DNA from: Mucilaginibacter_A sp050954285
Lineage (GTDB): Bacteria > Bacteroidota > Bacteroidia > Sphingobacteriales > Sphingobacteriaceae
DNA: 64,000 bases
Direction of reading: 5' to 3'
NCBI GenBank assembly: GCA_050954285.1
Contig: JBPBPL010000006.1
Coordinates: forward strand, 124,001-188,000
Shown: piece after piece, positions 44,469-53,177 of the stretch
How positions within the stretch are numbered: position 1 is the stretch's first letter
How the letters are laid out: every line of letters starts with the position of its first letter
Translations under genes and position numbers: made by a program
Notes under the pieces: model-generated
Seen by the model: the letters and a program-made list of their open reading frames with translations, nothing else
Databases searched by the model: none
What the model was told of the DNA's origin: nothing

Positions 44469-44469
44469 A
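44462..44469 (-). promoter_or_regulatory. -7 element of dxs
   Basis: On the minus strand TAATTTTG (TAnnTTTG), 27 bases before the dxs ATG. It overlaps the A/T tract of a dispersed motif. Confidence 0.4.
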
Positions 44470-44588
44470 GATTATTTGGTCAAATAATCGTTACCAAATT
44501 CTACGCGCAAGCATGGTTTATGTTTGAGGATTTAATTTTTTCTTTTGGTAATTAATGTGAAAGCTGAATCAAAAGAAATTATCTTGCC

Positions 44589-44614
44589 AATTTTAAGGTG
44601 CTAAAAGAAGCATC
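44589..44614 (-). repeat. dispersed 26-bp motif between dxs and glyA
   Basis: GCTAAAAGAAGCATC on the + strand (14/15), with AATTTT (complement AAAATT) at the tract position. Confidence 0.75.
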
Positions 44615-44674
44615 AGTTTCTTTGTTACCAAAGCACTTCTTGCAAAAAAATCAGGCTTCGGATAAAAATATGGC

Positions 44675-44682
44675 TAAATTTG
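44675..44682 (+). promoter_or_regulatory. -7 element of glyA
   Basis: TAAATTTG fits TAnnTTTG, 19 bases before the glyA ATG. Confidence 0.5.
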
Positions 44683-44701
44683 GCCGTCCATAAATCAGAT
44701 C

Positions 44702-45973
44702 ATGAAAAGAGATAAATTAATATTCAAACTATTAGACGAAGAGCAGGAGCGGCAGGAAAAAGGCATCGAATTAATCGCTTCCGAAAACTTTGTGAGCAAA
44801 CAGGTGATGGAAGCAGCCGGCTCTGCAGCAACCAATAAATATGCCGAAGGTTTACCCGGAAAACGCTATTATGGTGGTTGTGAGATAGTTGACGAAATAG
44901 AAACCATTGCCATAGAACGTGCCAAACAGCTTTTTAATGCCGAGTGGGCTAACGTGCAGCCGCACTCTGGTGCGCAGGCCAACGCTGCGGTTTTGCTGGC
45001 TTGTTTGCAGGCTGGTGATAAAATTTTAGGTTTTGATCTTTCTCATGGCGGACATTTGACGCATGGTTCTCCAGTAAATTTTTCCGGTAAATTATATAAG
45101 CCATTTTTTTATGGGGTGAAAAAAGAAACCGGTTTAATTGATTATGACCTGCTAAAAGAAGTTGCCCTCCGCGAAAAACCAAAATTGATTATCTGCGGTG
45201 CTTCCGCCTATTCGCGCGATTGGGATTATGCTTTTATCCGCAGTGTAGCTGATGAAATTGGTGCTTTGGTACTGGCAGATATTTCGCATCCATCGGGTTT
45301 GATCGCCAGAGGTTTGTTAACCGATCCGCTTCCGCATTGCCATATCGTAACCACAACCACACATAAAACTTTGCGCGGCCCGCGTGGCGGTTTGATTTTG
45401 CTGGGAAAAGATTTTGAAAACCCATTCGGCCTGAAAACGCCAAAAGGAGAAGTGCGCATGATGTCATCCGTGCTGGATATGGCTGTTTTTCCGGGAACGC
45501 AAGGCGGCCCGCTGGAGCATATTATCGCTGCCAAAGCCATTGCTTTTGGCGAGGCTTTGAGCGATAAATACATGAAATATATTGTTCAGGTGAAACAAAA
45601 TGCAGCCGCAATGGCCAAAGCTTTGATGGGTTTAGGCTACAATATCATTTCTGGCGGAACCGATAACCATATGATGCTGATTGATTTACGCAATAAAAAC
45701 GTAACCGGCAAAGCAGCAGAAAATGCTTTGGATCGTGCCGGCATCACTGCCAATAAAAACATGGTTCCTTTTGATGATAAATCGCCGTTTGTAACGTCCG
45801 GTATCCGCGTGGGAACTGCTGCCGTTACTACAAGAGGCATGAAGGAAAAGCAGATGAAAAAAATTGTGGAACTGATGGATTCTGTGTTGACAAACATTGC
45901 TGATGAGCAACATATCGAAAAAGTACGTGATCAGGTACATCAGCTGACAAAAAAATTTCCGCTGTATAAATAA
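44702..45973 (+). CDS. glyA: serine hydroxymethyltransferase
   Basis: 423 residues; a PLP enzyme that moves a one-carbon unit between serine and tetrahydrofolate. Seen are ASENFVSKQVMEAAGS, NKYAEGLPGKRYYGG (substrate and PLP), HSGAQANAAVL, the PLP lysine in TTTTHKTLRGPRGG (about residue 229), and GIRVGTAAVTTRG near the C-terminus. Complete. It stands alone and shares its terminator with comF. Confidence 0.97.
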   Translation: MKRDKLIFKLLDEEQERQEKGIELIASENFVSKQVMEAAGSAATNKYAEGLPGKRYYGGCEIVDEIETIAIERAKQLFNAEWANVQPHSGAQANAAVLLACLQAGDKILGFDLSHGGHLTHGSPVNFSGKLYKPFFYGVKKETGLIDYDLLKEVALREKPKLIICGASAYSRDWDYAFIRSVADEIGALVLADISHPSGLIARGLLTDPLPHCHIVTTTTHKTLRGPRGGLILLGKDFENPFGLKTPKGEVRMMSSVLDMAVFPGTQGGPLEHIIAAKAIAFGEALSDKYMKYIVQVKQNAAAMAKALMGLGYNIISGGTDNHMMLIDLRNKNVTGKAAENALDRAGITANKNMVPFDDKSPFVTSGIRVGTAAVTTRGMKEKQMKKIVELMDSVLTNIADEQHIEKVRDQVHQLTKKFPLYK

Positions 45974-46004
45974 TTCTTAAAACAGCAGTAATTCAATTTT
46001 AATT

Positions 46005-46051
46005 ACTGCTGTTTTTATCAACCCAAATTTTAAGTTGATAAAAACAGCATC
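46005..46051. terminator. shared glyA/comF terminator built from two inverted dispersed motifs
   Basis: TGCTGTTTTTATCAAC (46007-46022) and its exact complement (46034-46049) form a 16-bp perfect stem with an 11-base loop. The right core, GATAAAAACAGCATC at 46037-46051, is 15/15; the left is 13/15. Each copy's A/T tract is in the shared loop. The comF stop codon (46050-46052) overlaps the right arm. Confidence 0.85.
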
Positions 46052-46748
46052 AAGCTGTATAAGCAATTGCCGCAATACTAATTTTTACTCCCGGAATTTG
46101 CAGTAAAATATTGCAACATGCTTCTAAAGTTGCGCCGGTAGTCAGGATGTCATCTACCAGCAAAATGTGTTTTCCTGTTAATTTTTCCGGATTTTTCAGC
46201 CAGAAAACTTCTTTCATATTTTCATAACGGGAAATCCTAGATTTTTTTGTCTGGCTCTCTGTACTGGTTATTTTGAGCAGATTTTGATTTTCTACCGGAA
46301 TCAGCATTTTTTTCGACAATCCTTCTGCAAAACACAAACTCTGGTTATAACCGCGTTTCAATTGTTTTTGCTGATGTAACGGCACCGGAATAATCAAATC
46401 AGCAGCCGCAAAAATCGAATTTTCAAGCAACCTTTTTGCCGCCAGTTTGCCTAAATAAACGCCAACTTCTGGTCGGTTTTTATATTTAAGCTGATGCAGC
46501 AGGTTTTGCACGCGGCTTCCTTTGCTGAAATACAACATCGCTGAAGCTGCCTCCAACGGAACTCTTCCCCAAAAACTTTGGGCAACAGCATTATCAGCAT
46601 GAAGATGAAAATCTGTAAAAGGCAAATTATACAGGCAATCAGCACAAATTACCTCTTCATTTCGGTACAGACTTTTGGTACAAGCTTGGCACAATTCCGG
46701 GAAAATCAGGGCAACAAAATCAGCAAAATAAGATTGGCGTAAATTCAT
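46050..46748 (-). CDS. comF: ComF family phosphoribosyltransferase-like protein
   Basis: 232 residues. Two CxxC pairs at the start (LCQACTK and ICADCLYNLPF) form a zinc knuckle, then a PRTase-like fold with KYKNRPEVGVYLGK, LIIPVPLHQQKQLKRGYNQS and the PRPP loop ILLVDDILTTGATLEAC. ComF is needed for DNA uptake by competent Bacillus and Haemophilus (family knowledge), but homologues are also found in bacteria not known to be competent. Perfect copies of the dispersed motif sit at both of its ends. No comEA/comEC/drpA genes are in the window. Confidence 0.9.
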   Translation of the reverse strand: MNLRQSYFADFVALIFPELCQACTKSLYRNEEVICADCLYNLPFTDFHLHADNAVAQSFWGRVPLEAASAMLYFSKGSRVQNLLHQLKYKNRPEVGVYLGKLAAKRLLENSIFAAADLIIPVPLHQQKQLKRGYNQSLCFAEGLSKKMLIPVENQNLLKITSTESQTKKSRISRYENMKEVFWLKNPEKLTGKHILLVDDILTTGATLEACCNILLQIPGVKISIAAIAYTA

Positions 46749-46751
46749 GCT

Positions 46752-46777
46752 GATGCTGTTTTTATCGACCTAAAATT
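46752..46777 (+). repeat. dispersed 26-bp motif, perfect, between comF and rlmN
   Basis: GATGCTGTTTTTATC (15/15), five bases, then AAAATT; ends at the rlmN stop codon. Confidence 0.88.
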
Positions 46778-47828
46778 AGATTTGTTGTTTTACAGCCAAT
46801 TGCCCACAAGCTGCATCAATATCTTTACCACGACTTCTGCGAATATTAACGTTGATTCCCTGACGTTTCAAATAAGCTGCAAAAGCATCGGTTTTGGCTT
46901 CTTTCGTATTCACAAAATCTGCAAAAGAAATCGGGTTGTATTCGATGATATTTACTTTACAAGGCAAATGTTTGCAAAAAGCCACCAATTCGGCGGCATC
47001 TTCCAGCTCATCGTTAAAATTATCAAACAAAATGTACTCGTACGTAACCGGATTTTTGGTTTTAGAATAATAATATTTCAAAGCCTCGGCCAAAGCTTTC
47101 AAAGAATTTTGTTCGTTAATTGGCATAATCTCGTTCCGCTTGGCATCATTTGCGGCGTGCAGTGAAAGTGCCAGATTGAATTTTACCTGGTCATCACCCA
47201 TTTTTTTAATCATTTTAGCAATACCGGCTGTAGAAACCGTGATTCTTCTGGCGGCCATATTCAGTCCATCTTCGGCAGTAATCCGCTCAATGGATTTCAT
47301 CACGTTAGCATAGTTCAGCAATGGTTCGCCCATTCCCATATATACAATGTTGGTGAGTGGGTGGTTGTAATTGAGCCTGGATTGCTGATCCAGCAGCACT
47401 ACTTGATCGTAAATTTCATCGGGATTAAGGTTCCTTTTGCGCTCCATATAGCCTGTAGCACAAAATTTACACGTCAGGCTGCAACCCACCTGAGACGAAA
47501 CGCAGGCCGTCATCCGTTCAGGAGCGGGTATCAGTACACCTTCAATTAAATGATTGTCGTACAGCTTAAAAGAATTTTTTATAGTTCTGTCGTTACTAAA
47601 CTGTGAAGTATGTACTTTTACTGAATTTATAGTGAAAAGCCCATTTAATTTAATGCGAAGATCTTTGGAAAGATTGCTCATGTGGTCAAAATCAATTGCT
47701 GATTTTCCCCATAACCAGGAATAAACTTGTTTGGCACGAAAACTTTTTTCGCCTATCTCCGAAAAATATTTTTCAATTTCGGCAAGTGTTAAACTCCGAA
47801 TATCGATTTTTTCATCTGTAGCTATCAC
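46776..47828 (-). CDS. rlmN: dual-specificity 23S rRNA / tRNA adenine-C2 methyltransferase
   Basis: 350 residues, radical-SAM enzyme that makes m2A in 23S rRNA (A2503) and some tRNAs. The cluster motif is CSLTCKFCATGY (CxxxCxxC), the substrate cysteine of the methyl transfer lies in the C-terminal region (DAACGQLA), and GMGEPLLNYANV and SLHAANDAKRNEIMPIN are typical. Start is GTG at 47828, since no ATG fits. It precedes comF in the same direction with a motif copy in the gap. Confidence 0.95.
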   Translation of the reverse strand: MIATDEKIDIRSLTLAEIEKYFSEIGEKSFRAKQVYSWLWGKSAIDFDHMSNLSKDLRIKLNGLFTINSVKVHTSQFSNDRTIKNSFKLYDNHLIEGVLIPAPERMTACVSSQVGCSLTCKFCATGYMERKRNLNPDEIYDQVVLLDQQSRLNYNHPLTNIVYMGMGEPLLNYANVMKSIERITAEDGLNMAARRITVSTAGIAKMIKKMGDDQVKFNLALSLHAANDAKRNEIMPINEQNSLKALAEALKYYYSKTKNPVTYEYILFDNFNDELEDAAELVAFCKHLPCKVNIIEYNPISFADFVNTKEAKTDAFAAYLKRQGINVNIRRSRGKDIDAACGQLAVKQQI

Positions 47829-47844
47829 TTTACAAAAATACGAC

Positions 47845-47859
47845 TATAAAAGAAGTACT
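47845..47859 (-). repeat. weak copy of the dispersed motif upstream of rlmN
   Basis: TATAAAAGAAGTACT on the + strand (12/15). Confidence 0.4.
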
Positions 47860-47940
47860 GTTCGTTTTTTAGTTTTTTTACACAAAAACAAGAACTGAAG
47901 CAGCAGTAATTCAATTGATTATCATGCCGAAAATTGTTAA

Positions 47941-49128
47941 ATGAAAAAATTTACAGCCGATTACGTTTTAACTTCCCAAAACAACGCCATTAAAAACGGA
48001 AGCATTGTTGTTGATGATGACGGAAAAATCATCAAAATTACAGATCCGGGAACAGCTTCGCCAAAAGATGATGCTTTTGCTGATCTAAGCTCCGAAAAAC
48101 TGAGCGGTGTAATTTGTCCTGGTTTTATCAATACGCATTGCCACCTCGAACTTTCTCATTTAAAAGGGAAAATTCCGGCTGGCGAGGGTTTGATTGCCTT
48201 TATCAAAAACGTGCAGCAATACCGGAAGGCTGATGACATTGAAGTTTTAGAAGCTGCTGCTCAGGCTGATGAAGCGATGTGGCAAAACGGAATTGTGGCT
48301 GTTGGCGATATTTCCAATAGTGCTATCACTGCTTCTATCAAAACCAAAAGCAAGTTGTATTATCACAATTTTGTGGAAGTTTTTGGCTTTGATCCGAAGA
48401 ATGCTGATGCTGCTTTTAACCAGGCAATTTCTATACGCGACCAGTTTAAACCAATGGCCGCCACCATTACGCCGCACGCGCCATATTCAGTTTCTAAAGA
48501 ATTATTCAAGCTGATTAAAAAAGAGGCGGAACAAAATAATTCGATTCTGAGCATCCACAACCAGGAATCGGACGAGGAAAACAAACTGTATCGTTATAAA
48601 CAAGGCAGTTTTTTAGAGTTTTATAACGATTTGGGTTTGGATATTGAGTTTTTTAAACCGCAGGCACGTAATTCGCTTCAATCAATTATCCCGCTTTTGA
48701 GCAACCAGCAAAATGTACTGCTGGTGCACAATACGTTTACGAGCATGAAAGACGTGTATTTTACGCGTCGTTTTGATAAAAAAATTAACTGGTGTTTTTG
48801 TCCGGAAGCCAATTTATATATTGAAAACGCTTTGCCAAAAGTTAATATTTTTACCCATCACGGTTTTAATATTACAATTGGAACTGATAGTTTGGCATCT
48901 AACACGGGGCTTTGCATTTTAAAAGAAATGCAAGTTTTACAACAACATTTCCCGGAGCTTTCGTTGGAATGTTTGGTAGAATGGGCAACAATTAATGGTG
49001 CCAGGTTTTTAGGTATTGAGGAAGAAAAAGGAACAATTGAAGTTGGAAAAAAGCCGGGCTTAAATCTGCTTACTGGTTTAGATAAATTAAAAATCACCCC
49101 GGAAACGAAAGTCCGCAAGCTTATTTAA
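47941..49128 (+). CDS. amidohydrolase (metal-dependent, TRZ/ATZ-type)
   Basis: 395 residues, TIM-barrel amidohydrolase. The metal motif is GFINTHCHLELSHL (HxH), with TPHAPYSVS and LLVHNTFTS as later metal-binding strands and FTHHGFNITIGTDSLAS with the terminal Asp. These enzymes deaminate or hydrolyse heterocycles; the aminofutalosine- or guanine-deaminase group is possible, but the substrate cannot be read from the sequence. The following acylphosphatase starts 47 bases downstream. Confidence 0.85.
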   Translation: MKKFTADYVLTSQNNAIKNGSIVVDDDGKIIKITDPGTASPKDDAFADLSSEKLSGVICPGFINTHCHLELSHLKGKIPAGEGLIAFIKNVQQYRKADDIEVLEAAAQADEAMWQNGIVAVGDISNSAITASIKTKSKLYYHNFVEVFGFDPKNADAAFNQAISIRDQFKPMAATITPHAPYSVSKELFKLIKKEAEQNNSILSIHNQESDEENKLYRYKQGSFLEFYNDLGLDIEFFKPQARNSLQSIIPLLSNQQNVLLVHNTFTSMKDVYFTRRFDKKINWCFCPEANLYIENALPKVNIFTHHGFNITIGTDSLASNTGLCILKEMQVLQQHFPELSLECLVEWATINGARFLGIEEEKGTIEVGKKPGLNLLTGLDKLKITPETKVRKLI

Positions 49129-49152
49129 GCAAAAAAGGTTCTATTTTTGGCT

Positions 49153-49178
49153 GATTTTTAGTCGATAAAAGAAGCATG
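49153..49178 (-). repeat. dispersed 26-bp motif overlapping the acylphosphatase start codon
   Basis: GATAAAAGAAGCATG on the + strand (14/15); the terminal ATG is the start codon at 49176. Confidence 0.75.
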
Positions 49179-49454
49179 GTCAAAAAACATTTCAACATAA
49201 AAGTTACGGGCAAAGTGCAGGGCGTTTTTTATCGCGACAGCACTAAAGCCGTTGCAGATCAGCTGGGCATCAAAGGTTTTATCCGCAATGAAAGCGACGG
49301 GTCGGTTTATTTAGAAGCCGAAGGAGACGATTTTGCAATGACAGAACTTTTAAACTGGTGCCACGAAGGGCCAGACCGCGCCCGTGTGGAACACGTAGAA
49401 AGCAGCGAAGGCGAAATGAAAAACTATCGTAATTTTGAAGCCGTAAAAAAGTAA
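49176..49454 (+). CDS. acylphosphatase
   Basis: 92 residues, the typical size. Catalytic Arg in GKVQGVFYRDS (about 21) and Asn in GFIRNESDGSV (about 38) are both present, with HVESSEGE as the C-terminal strand. It splits acyl phosphates such as carbamoyl or acetyl phosphate. The ATG is the end of a dispersed motif, so this copy is tied to the start region rather than to a stop. Confidence 0.92.
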   Translation: MVKKHFNIKVTGKVQGVFYRDSTKAVADQLGIKGFIRNESDGSVYLEAEGDDFAMTELLNWCHEGPDRARVEHVESSEGEMKNYRNFEAVKK

Positions 49455-49506
49455 CATACGGAATAATTCAGAAGCAGTTTATTTCGCTTAAATCAATCTT
49501 TAGCAT

Positions 49507-51000
49507 TTGTCTACGATAAAAAAATTTGCCGGCCAAACAGCCATTTATGGATTAAGTACCATTGTTTCGCGGTTGCTCAATTTTATCCTAACGCCACTAT
49601 TTGTTTACGTTTATCCGGCAAAGCAGTACAGCATATTTATTTATATGTACAGCCTGGCTTCACTAATAAACCCGATACTGGCTTTTGGCATGGAAACCAC
49701 GTTTTTCCGGTATCTTAACAAAACAGATGCCGACAAAGAAAAAGTGTATAGCAACACGTTTTTAACGATTATTTTTATAGCCGCTTTATTTTTATTAATC
49801 AGCCTGCCACTAAGTAGTTTAATAGCTGGCTGGATAGGCGGCAAAGAAACAAGTTTAGCAGATCAGGCACTTTTTATCCGCTATTTTATTTACATTATTG
49901 TGGTTGATGCGCTGGCTGTTATCCCTTTTGCCAAGATTAGGGCTGATGGAAGGCCGGCACGTTTTGGGTTGATTAAACTCGTTAATATTTTTGTTTTTGT
50001 TGGGGCAAACCTGTTTTTTTTGTTCGTCATCCCAATGCTGATCAAAGCAAATGGTTTTGTTGCAAATTCGCTGCATTGGTATCGCCACGCTTGGATAGGG
50101 TATGTTTTTATTTCCAATTTAATAGCCAGCATTATCACACTACTGTTTTTACTGCCCGAAATTTTGCAGTTAAAGTTTCGTTACGATGGCGCGCTCATCA
50201 AAAATATGCTGTTGTACAGTTTCCCGGTTTTGGTGGCCAATATTTCCTATATCATCAATGAAAATATTGATAAAATATTCCTGCAAAACCTGCTGCCAGC
50301 CGCCCGCCAACAGGATGTTGGCATTTATGGTGCCTGTTGCAAGCTGGCTATTTTCCTGAGTATTGCTGTTTCTGCTTTTCGTTTAGGCGCAGAACCTTTC
50401 TTTTTTAGTCATGCCAAAAATAAAAATTCTGGCGAAACTTATGCTCGGATCATGACTTACTTTATCATTGCCGTTTGCCTGATGTGCATCGCCTTATCGG
50501 CCAATATCGAAATTTTGAAAGGGTTTATCAAAGGGAGAGATCCTGTGCAACAGGCACTTTACTGGTCTGGTTTGCAAGTAGTTCCAATACTTTTATTTGG
50601 TTATGTGAGTTTGGGTATCTATATGAACCTTTCCATCTGGTACAAACTTTCTGATCAAACGCGTTTTGGCTTGTATATTTCTGGTATCGGAGCGATTTTA
50701 ACCATCATCCTCAACCTGATTTTTATCCCGAAATACAGCTACATCGCTTCGGCCTGGATCTCGCTGATTGCTTATGCTACGATGATGATTTTGTCGTACA
50801 TTTTAGGCCAAAAAAATTATCCGATCCCGTATCAGCTTAAAAAAAACGTAGCTTATTTAGTTGCCTCGGCAGTAATTGTATATTTATCATTCACTGTTTT
50901 TCACCGGAATCTAATTGTTGGCAACGTGTTCTTGCTTTTATTTATGACCGCAACTTTGTACAACGAACGCAAGGAGCTTCTTTTACTCATTAAAAAATGA
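49507..51000 (+). CDS. lipopolysaccharide/oligosaccharide flippase (MOP superfamily)
   Basis: 497 residues with about 14 membrane helices across the whole length. Begins STIKKFAGQTAIYGLSTIVSRLLN, the usual start of a Bacteroidota Wzx-type exporter. The only codon giving that start is TTG at 49507; no nearby in-frame ATG exists. It is a second flippase in the window, but unlike the first it lies with dut and the TPR protein rather than glycosyltransferases. It overlaps dut by 4 bases (ATGA). Confidence 0.85.
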   Translation: MSTIKKFAGQTAIYGLSTIVSRLLNFILTPLFVYVYPAKQYSIFIYMYSLASLINPILAFGMETTFFRYLNKTDADKEKVYSNTFLTIIFIAALFLLISLPLSSLIAGWIGGKETSLADQALFIRYFIYIIVVDALAVIPFAKIRADGRPARFGLIKLVNIFVFVGANLFFLFVIPMLIKANGFVANSLHWYRHAWIGYVFISNLIASIITLLFLLPEILQLKFRYDGALIKNMLLYSFPVLVANISYIINENIDKIFLQNLLPAARQQDVGIYGACCKLAIFLSIAVSAFRLGAEPFFFSHAKNKNSGETYARIMTYFIIAVCLMCIALSANIEILKGFIKGRDPVQQALYWSGLQVVPILLFGYVSLGIYMNLSIWYKLSDQTRFGLYISGIGAILTIILNLIFIPKYSYIASAWISLIAYATMMILSYILGQKNYPIPYQLKKNVAYLVASAVIVYLSFTVFHRNLIVGNVFLLLFMTATLYNERKELLLLIKK

Positions 51001-51431
51001 CGATCCAGATTATTAATCATTCAAAAAATACTTTGCCTGCTTACGAAACCGCGCATGCGGCCGGCATGGATTTGAAAGCAGATTTGGAAGAACCAATCGT
51101 GTTGAAGCCGATGCAACGTTTATTAATTCCGACGGGAATTCATATTGAATTGCCTATTGGTTTTGAGGCGCAGATCCGGCCAAGAAGCGGATTGGCGTTT
51201 AAGCATGGCATTGGCATTGTTAATTCTCCTGGAACAGTGGATGCGGATTATCGCGGTGAAATTAAAGTGCTGCTGATTAATTTTTCTGAGGTGGATTTTA
51301 ACATCAATCCTGGCGACCGGGTTGCGCAGATGGTAATTGCAAAACACGAAAAAATTGACTGGGAACAGGTACAGGTTTTGGGTGAAACTTTGCGCGGAAC
51401 AGGTGGTTATGGCCACACCGGCATACAATAA
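50997..51431 (+). CDS. dut: dUTP diphosphatase
   Basis: 144 residues; a trimeric dUTPase that keeps uracil out of DNA and makes dUMP. All five motifs are visible: AGMDLKADL (I), RPRSGLAFKHG (II), GTVDADYRGEIKVLLIN (III), GDRVAQMVIA (IV) and RGTGGYGHTG (V). Translationally coupled to the flippase. Confidence 0.96.
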   Translation: MTIQIINHSKNTLPAYETAHAAGMDLKADLEEPIVLKPMQRLLIPTGIHIELPIGFEAQIRPRSGLAFKHGIGIVNSPGTVDADYRGEIKVLLINFSEVDFNINPGDRVAQMVIAKHEKIDWEQVQVLGETLRGTGGYGHTGIQ

Positions 51432-51437
51432 ATCAGT

Positions 51438-53177
51438 ATGAAAAAAAGCCTCGTCATTTTTGGGTTGGTTGCTTTGCTGCCGGTATTTTCTTCGGCACAA
51501 CACACAAAAAATACCGATAAAAACAGTATCGTGATGGTAGTTGGCAAGCCGCTTTCCCGGCGTGATAGCGTGGTGATGAACCAGCTTTTTTACCAGGCAC
51601 TGCACGAAAAAACCATGGAAAACGCACCAGCAGCGGCTACACTCTTTTCGCAGGTTCTGGAGATTGATCCAGCAAATGATGCAGGAATGTACGAACTGGC
51701 CCGTATCCTCACCAGCGAAAAAAAGGACGATGATGCACGGGTTTTACTGGAGAAAGCAGTTACCGTAAATCCGGATAATGAGTGGTACTGGTCTGCTCTG
51801 GCGGCTAATTATGAAAAGATCAACGATATTTCAAAGCTGGAAAATGTATTTAAGGAACTGATCCGCATCAACCCGGAAAAACCGGATTATTATACTGATG
51901 AAGCGCGGGCTTTGGTGCTTGATAAAAAATATGATCAAGCTTTATCAGTTTATGATCAGCTGGAGGACAAAGTTGGTAAAAATGAAGAACTGGTTTTTGA
52001 CCGGCAAAAAATCTATTTAAAACAAGGCAAACTGGATTTGGCGGTGAAAGATTTAATGCAGCTGATTCAGGAAAATCCGCAGGAAATCCGTTCATATCTG
52101 CAGTTGAGTGAACTGTATAATTCTAACAATCAGAATGATAAAGCATTAAAAGCGCTGGAATCGGCACAAAAAAATGTTCCGGATAATGCATTGATTCATT
52201 TGGCTTTGGCAGATGTTTACCGCGATCAGAAAAATTATGCTGCCTGTTTTAACCAGTTAAAAACAGCATTTGCTTATCCATCGCTTAAAATTGACGAAAA
52301 GCTGCGGATCGTTTCCGGTTATTTCCCCAAGTTTCCAGATCCAGAAGCCAAAGCCAGCGCGCTGGAGCTGAGTCGGATTATTTCGGTTACGCACCCAGAT
52401 GATGCGCGCTCATTTACACTTTACGGCGATATGCTGGTGCAAAATGCTTCGTATGTGCAGGCGATCCCGGTTTACCGGAAATCGCTGGCTTTAAATGATC
52501 AAATTTATGCCGTTTGGGAGCAAGTTATCCGGTTGGAAATGGGCCAGAACCAGTTTGATCAGGCCATTAAAGATGGTCAGGAAGCTTTAACGCTTTTCCC
52601 GAATCAGGCAATGGCCAATTATCTGGTTGGTGTGGCGTATTCCCAAAAAAGTATGGTAAAAGAAGCATTGCCTTATTTAAAAAATGCGGCTTCGCTGGAA
52701 TCGACAGACAAAGAATTATTGAGCCAGGTTTATGCTTCTTTGGGTGATAATTATCATCAGCTGAAAGACAATGTGCAGTCTGATGTAGCTTATGATCAAT
52801 CACTAACCAACAATCCGGATAATGCTTACACGTTGAATAATTATGCTTATTATTTATCGTTAAGAGAAGAAAAACTGGATAAAGCGGCGCAAATGTCTCA
52901 CCATAGCAATGAATTGCAGCCGGATAATGCTTCTTTTGAGGATACTTTTGCCTGGGTGTTATTCAAACAAAAAAAATATACGGAAGCTAAAACCTGGATG
53001 GAAAAAGCCATCAAACACAATAAAAACAGTGCCGGGCTGAATGAGCATTATGGTGATGTTTTATATTTTTTGAATGATACGGAAAGTGCCGTAAAATACT
53101 GGAAAACGGCAAAACAGCTGGGCAGCAACTCGGCCGTTTTAGATAAAAAGATTAATGAAAAGAAGTATTCAGAATAA
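51438..53177 (+). CDS. tetratricopeptide-repeat protein
   Basis: 579 residues with a signal peptide (VALLPVFSSAQ). At least eight TPR-like repeats from about residue 45 to 560, for example MYELARILTSEKKDDDARVL, YTDEARALVLDKKYDQALSV and NYLVGVAYSQKSMVKEALPYL. Periplasmic or surface scaffold; in Bacteroidota such a gene often precedes DUF4292 and EnvC-type genes, as here. Its end overlaps the DUF4292 gene. Three dispersed motifs lie inside the gene, coding for ordinary residues. Confidence 0.82.
   Translation: MKKSLVIFGLVALLPVFSSAQHTKNTDKNSIVMVVGKPLSRRDSVVMNQLFYQALHEKTMENAPAAATLFSQVLEIDPANDAGMYELARILTSEKKDDDARVLLEKAVTVNPDNEWYWSALAANYEKINDISKLENVFKELIRINPEKPDYYTDEARALVLDKKYDQALSVYDQLEDKVGKNEELVFDRQKIYLKQGKLDLAVKDLMQLIQENPQEIRSYLQLSELYNSNNQNDKALKALESAQKNVPDNALIHLALADVYRDQKNYAACFNQLKTAFAYPSLKIDEKLRIVSGYFPKFPDPEAKASALELSRIISVTHPDDARSFTLYGDMLVQNASYVQAIPVYRKSLALNDQIYAVWEQVIRLEMGQNQFDQAIKDGQEALTLFPNQAMANYLVGVAYSQKSMVKEALPYLKNAASLESTDKELLSQVYASLGDNYHQLKDNVQSDVAYDQSLTNNPDNAYTLNNYAYYLSLREEKLDKAAQMSHHSNELQPDNASFEDTFAWVLFKQKKYTEAKTWMEKAIKHNKNSAGLNEHYGDVLYFLNDTESAVKYWKTAKQLGSNSAVLDKKINEKKYSE
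51505..51530 (-). repeat. dispersed 26-bp motif, perfect core inside a gene
   Basis: GATAAAAACAGTATC on the + strand (15/15), with an A tract upstream; encodes part of the TPR protein N-terminus. Confidence 0.8.
52245..52270 (-). repeat. dispersed 26-bp motif inside the TPR gene
   Basis: GTTAAAAACAGCATT on the + strand (13/15). Confidence 0.55.
52644..52669 (-). repeat. dispersed 26-bp motif inside the TPR gene
   Basis: GGTAAAAGAAGCATT on the + strand (13/15), with an A run at the tract position. Confidence 0.6.

Noticed and set aside
44520..44701. A glyA riboswitch
   Set aside because: The leader shows no tandem-glycine or other recognisable aptamer; only a motif copy and a -7 element are seen.
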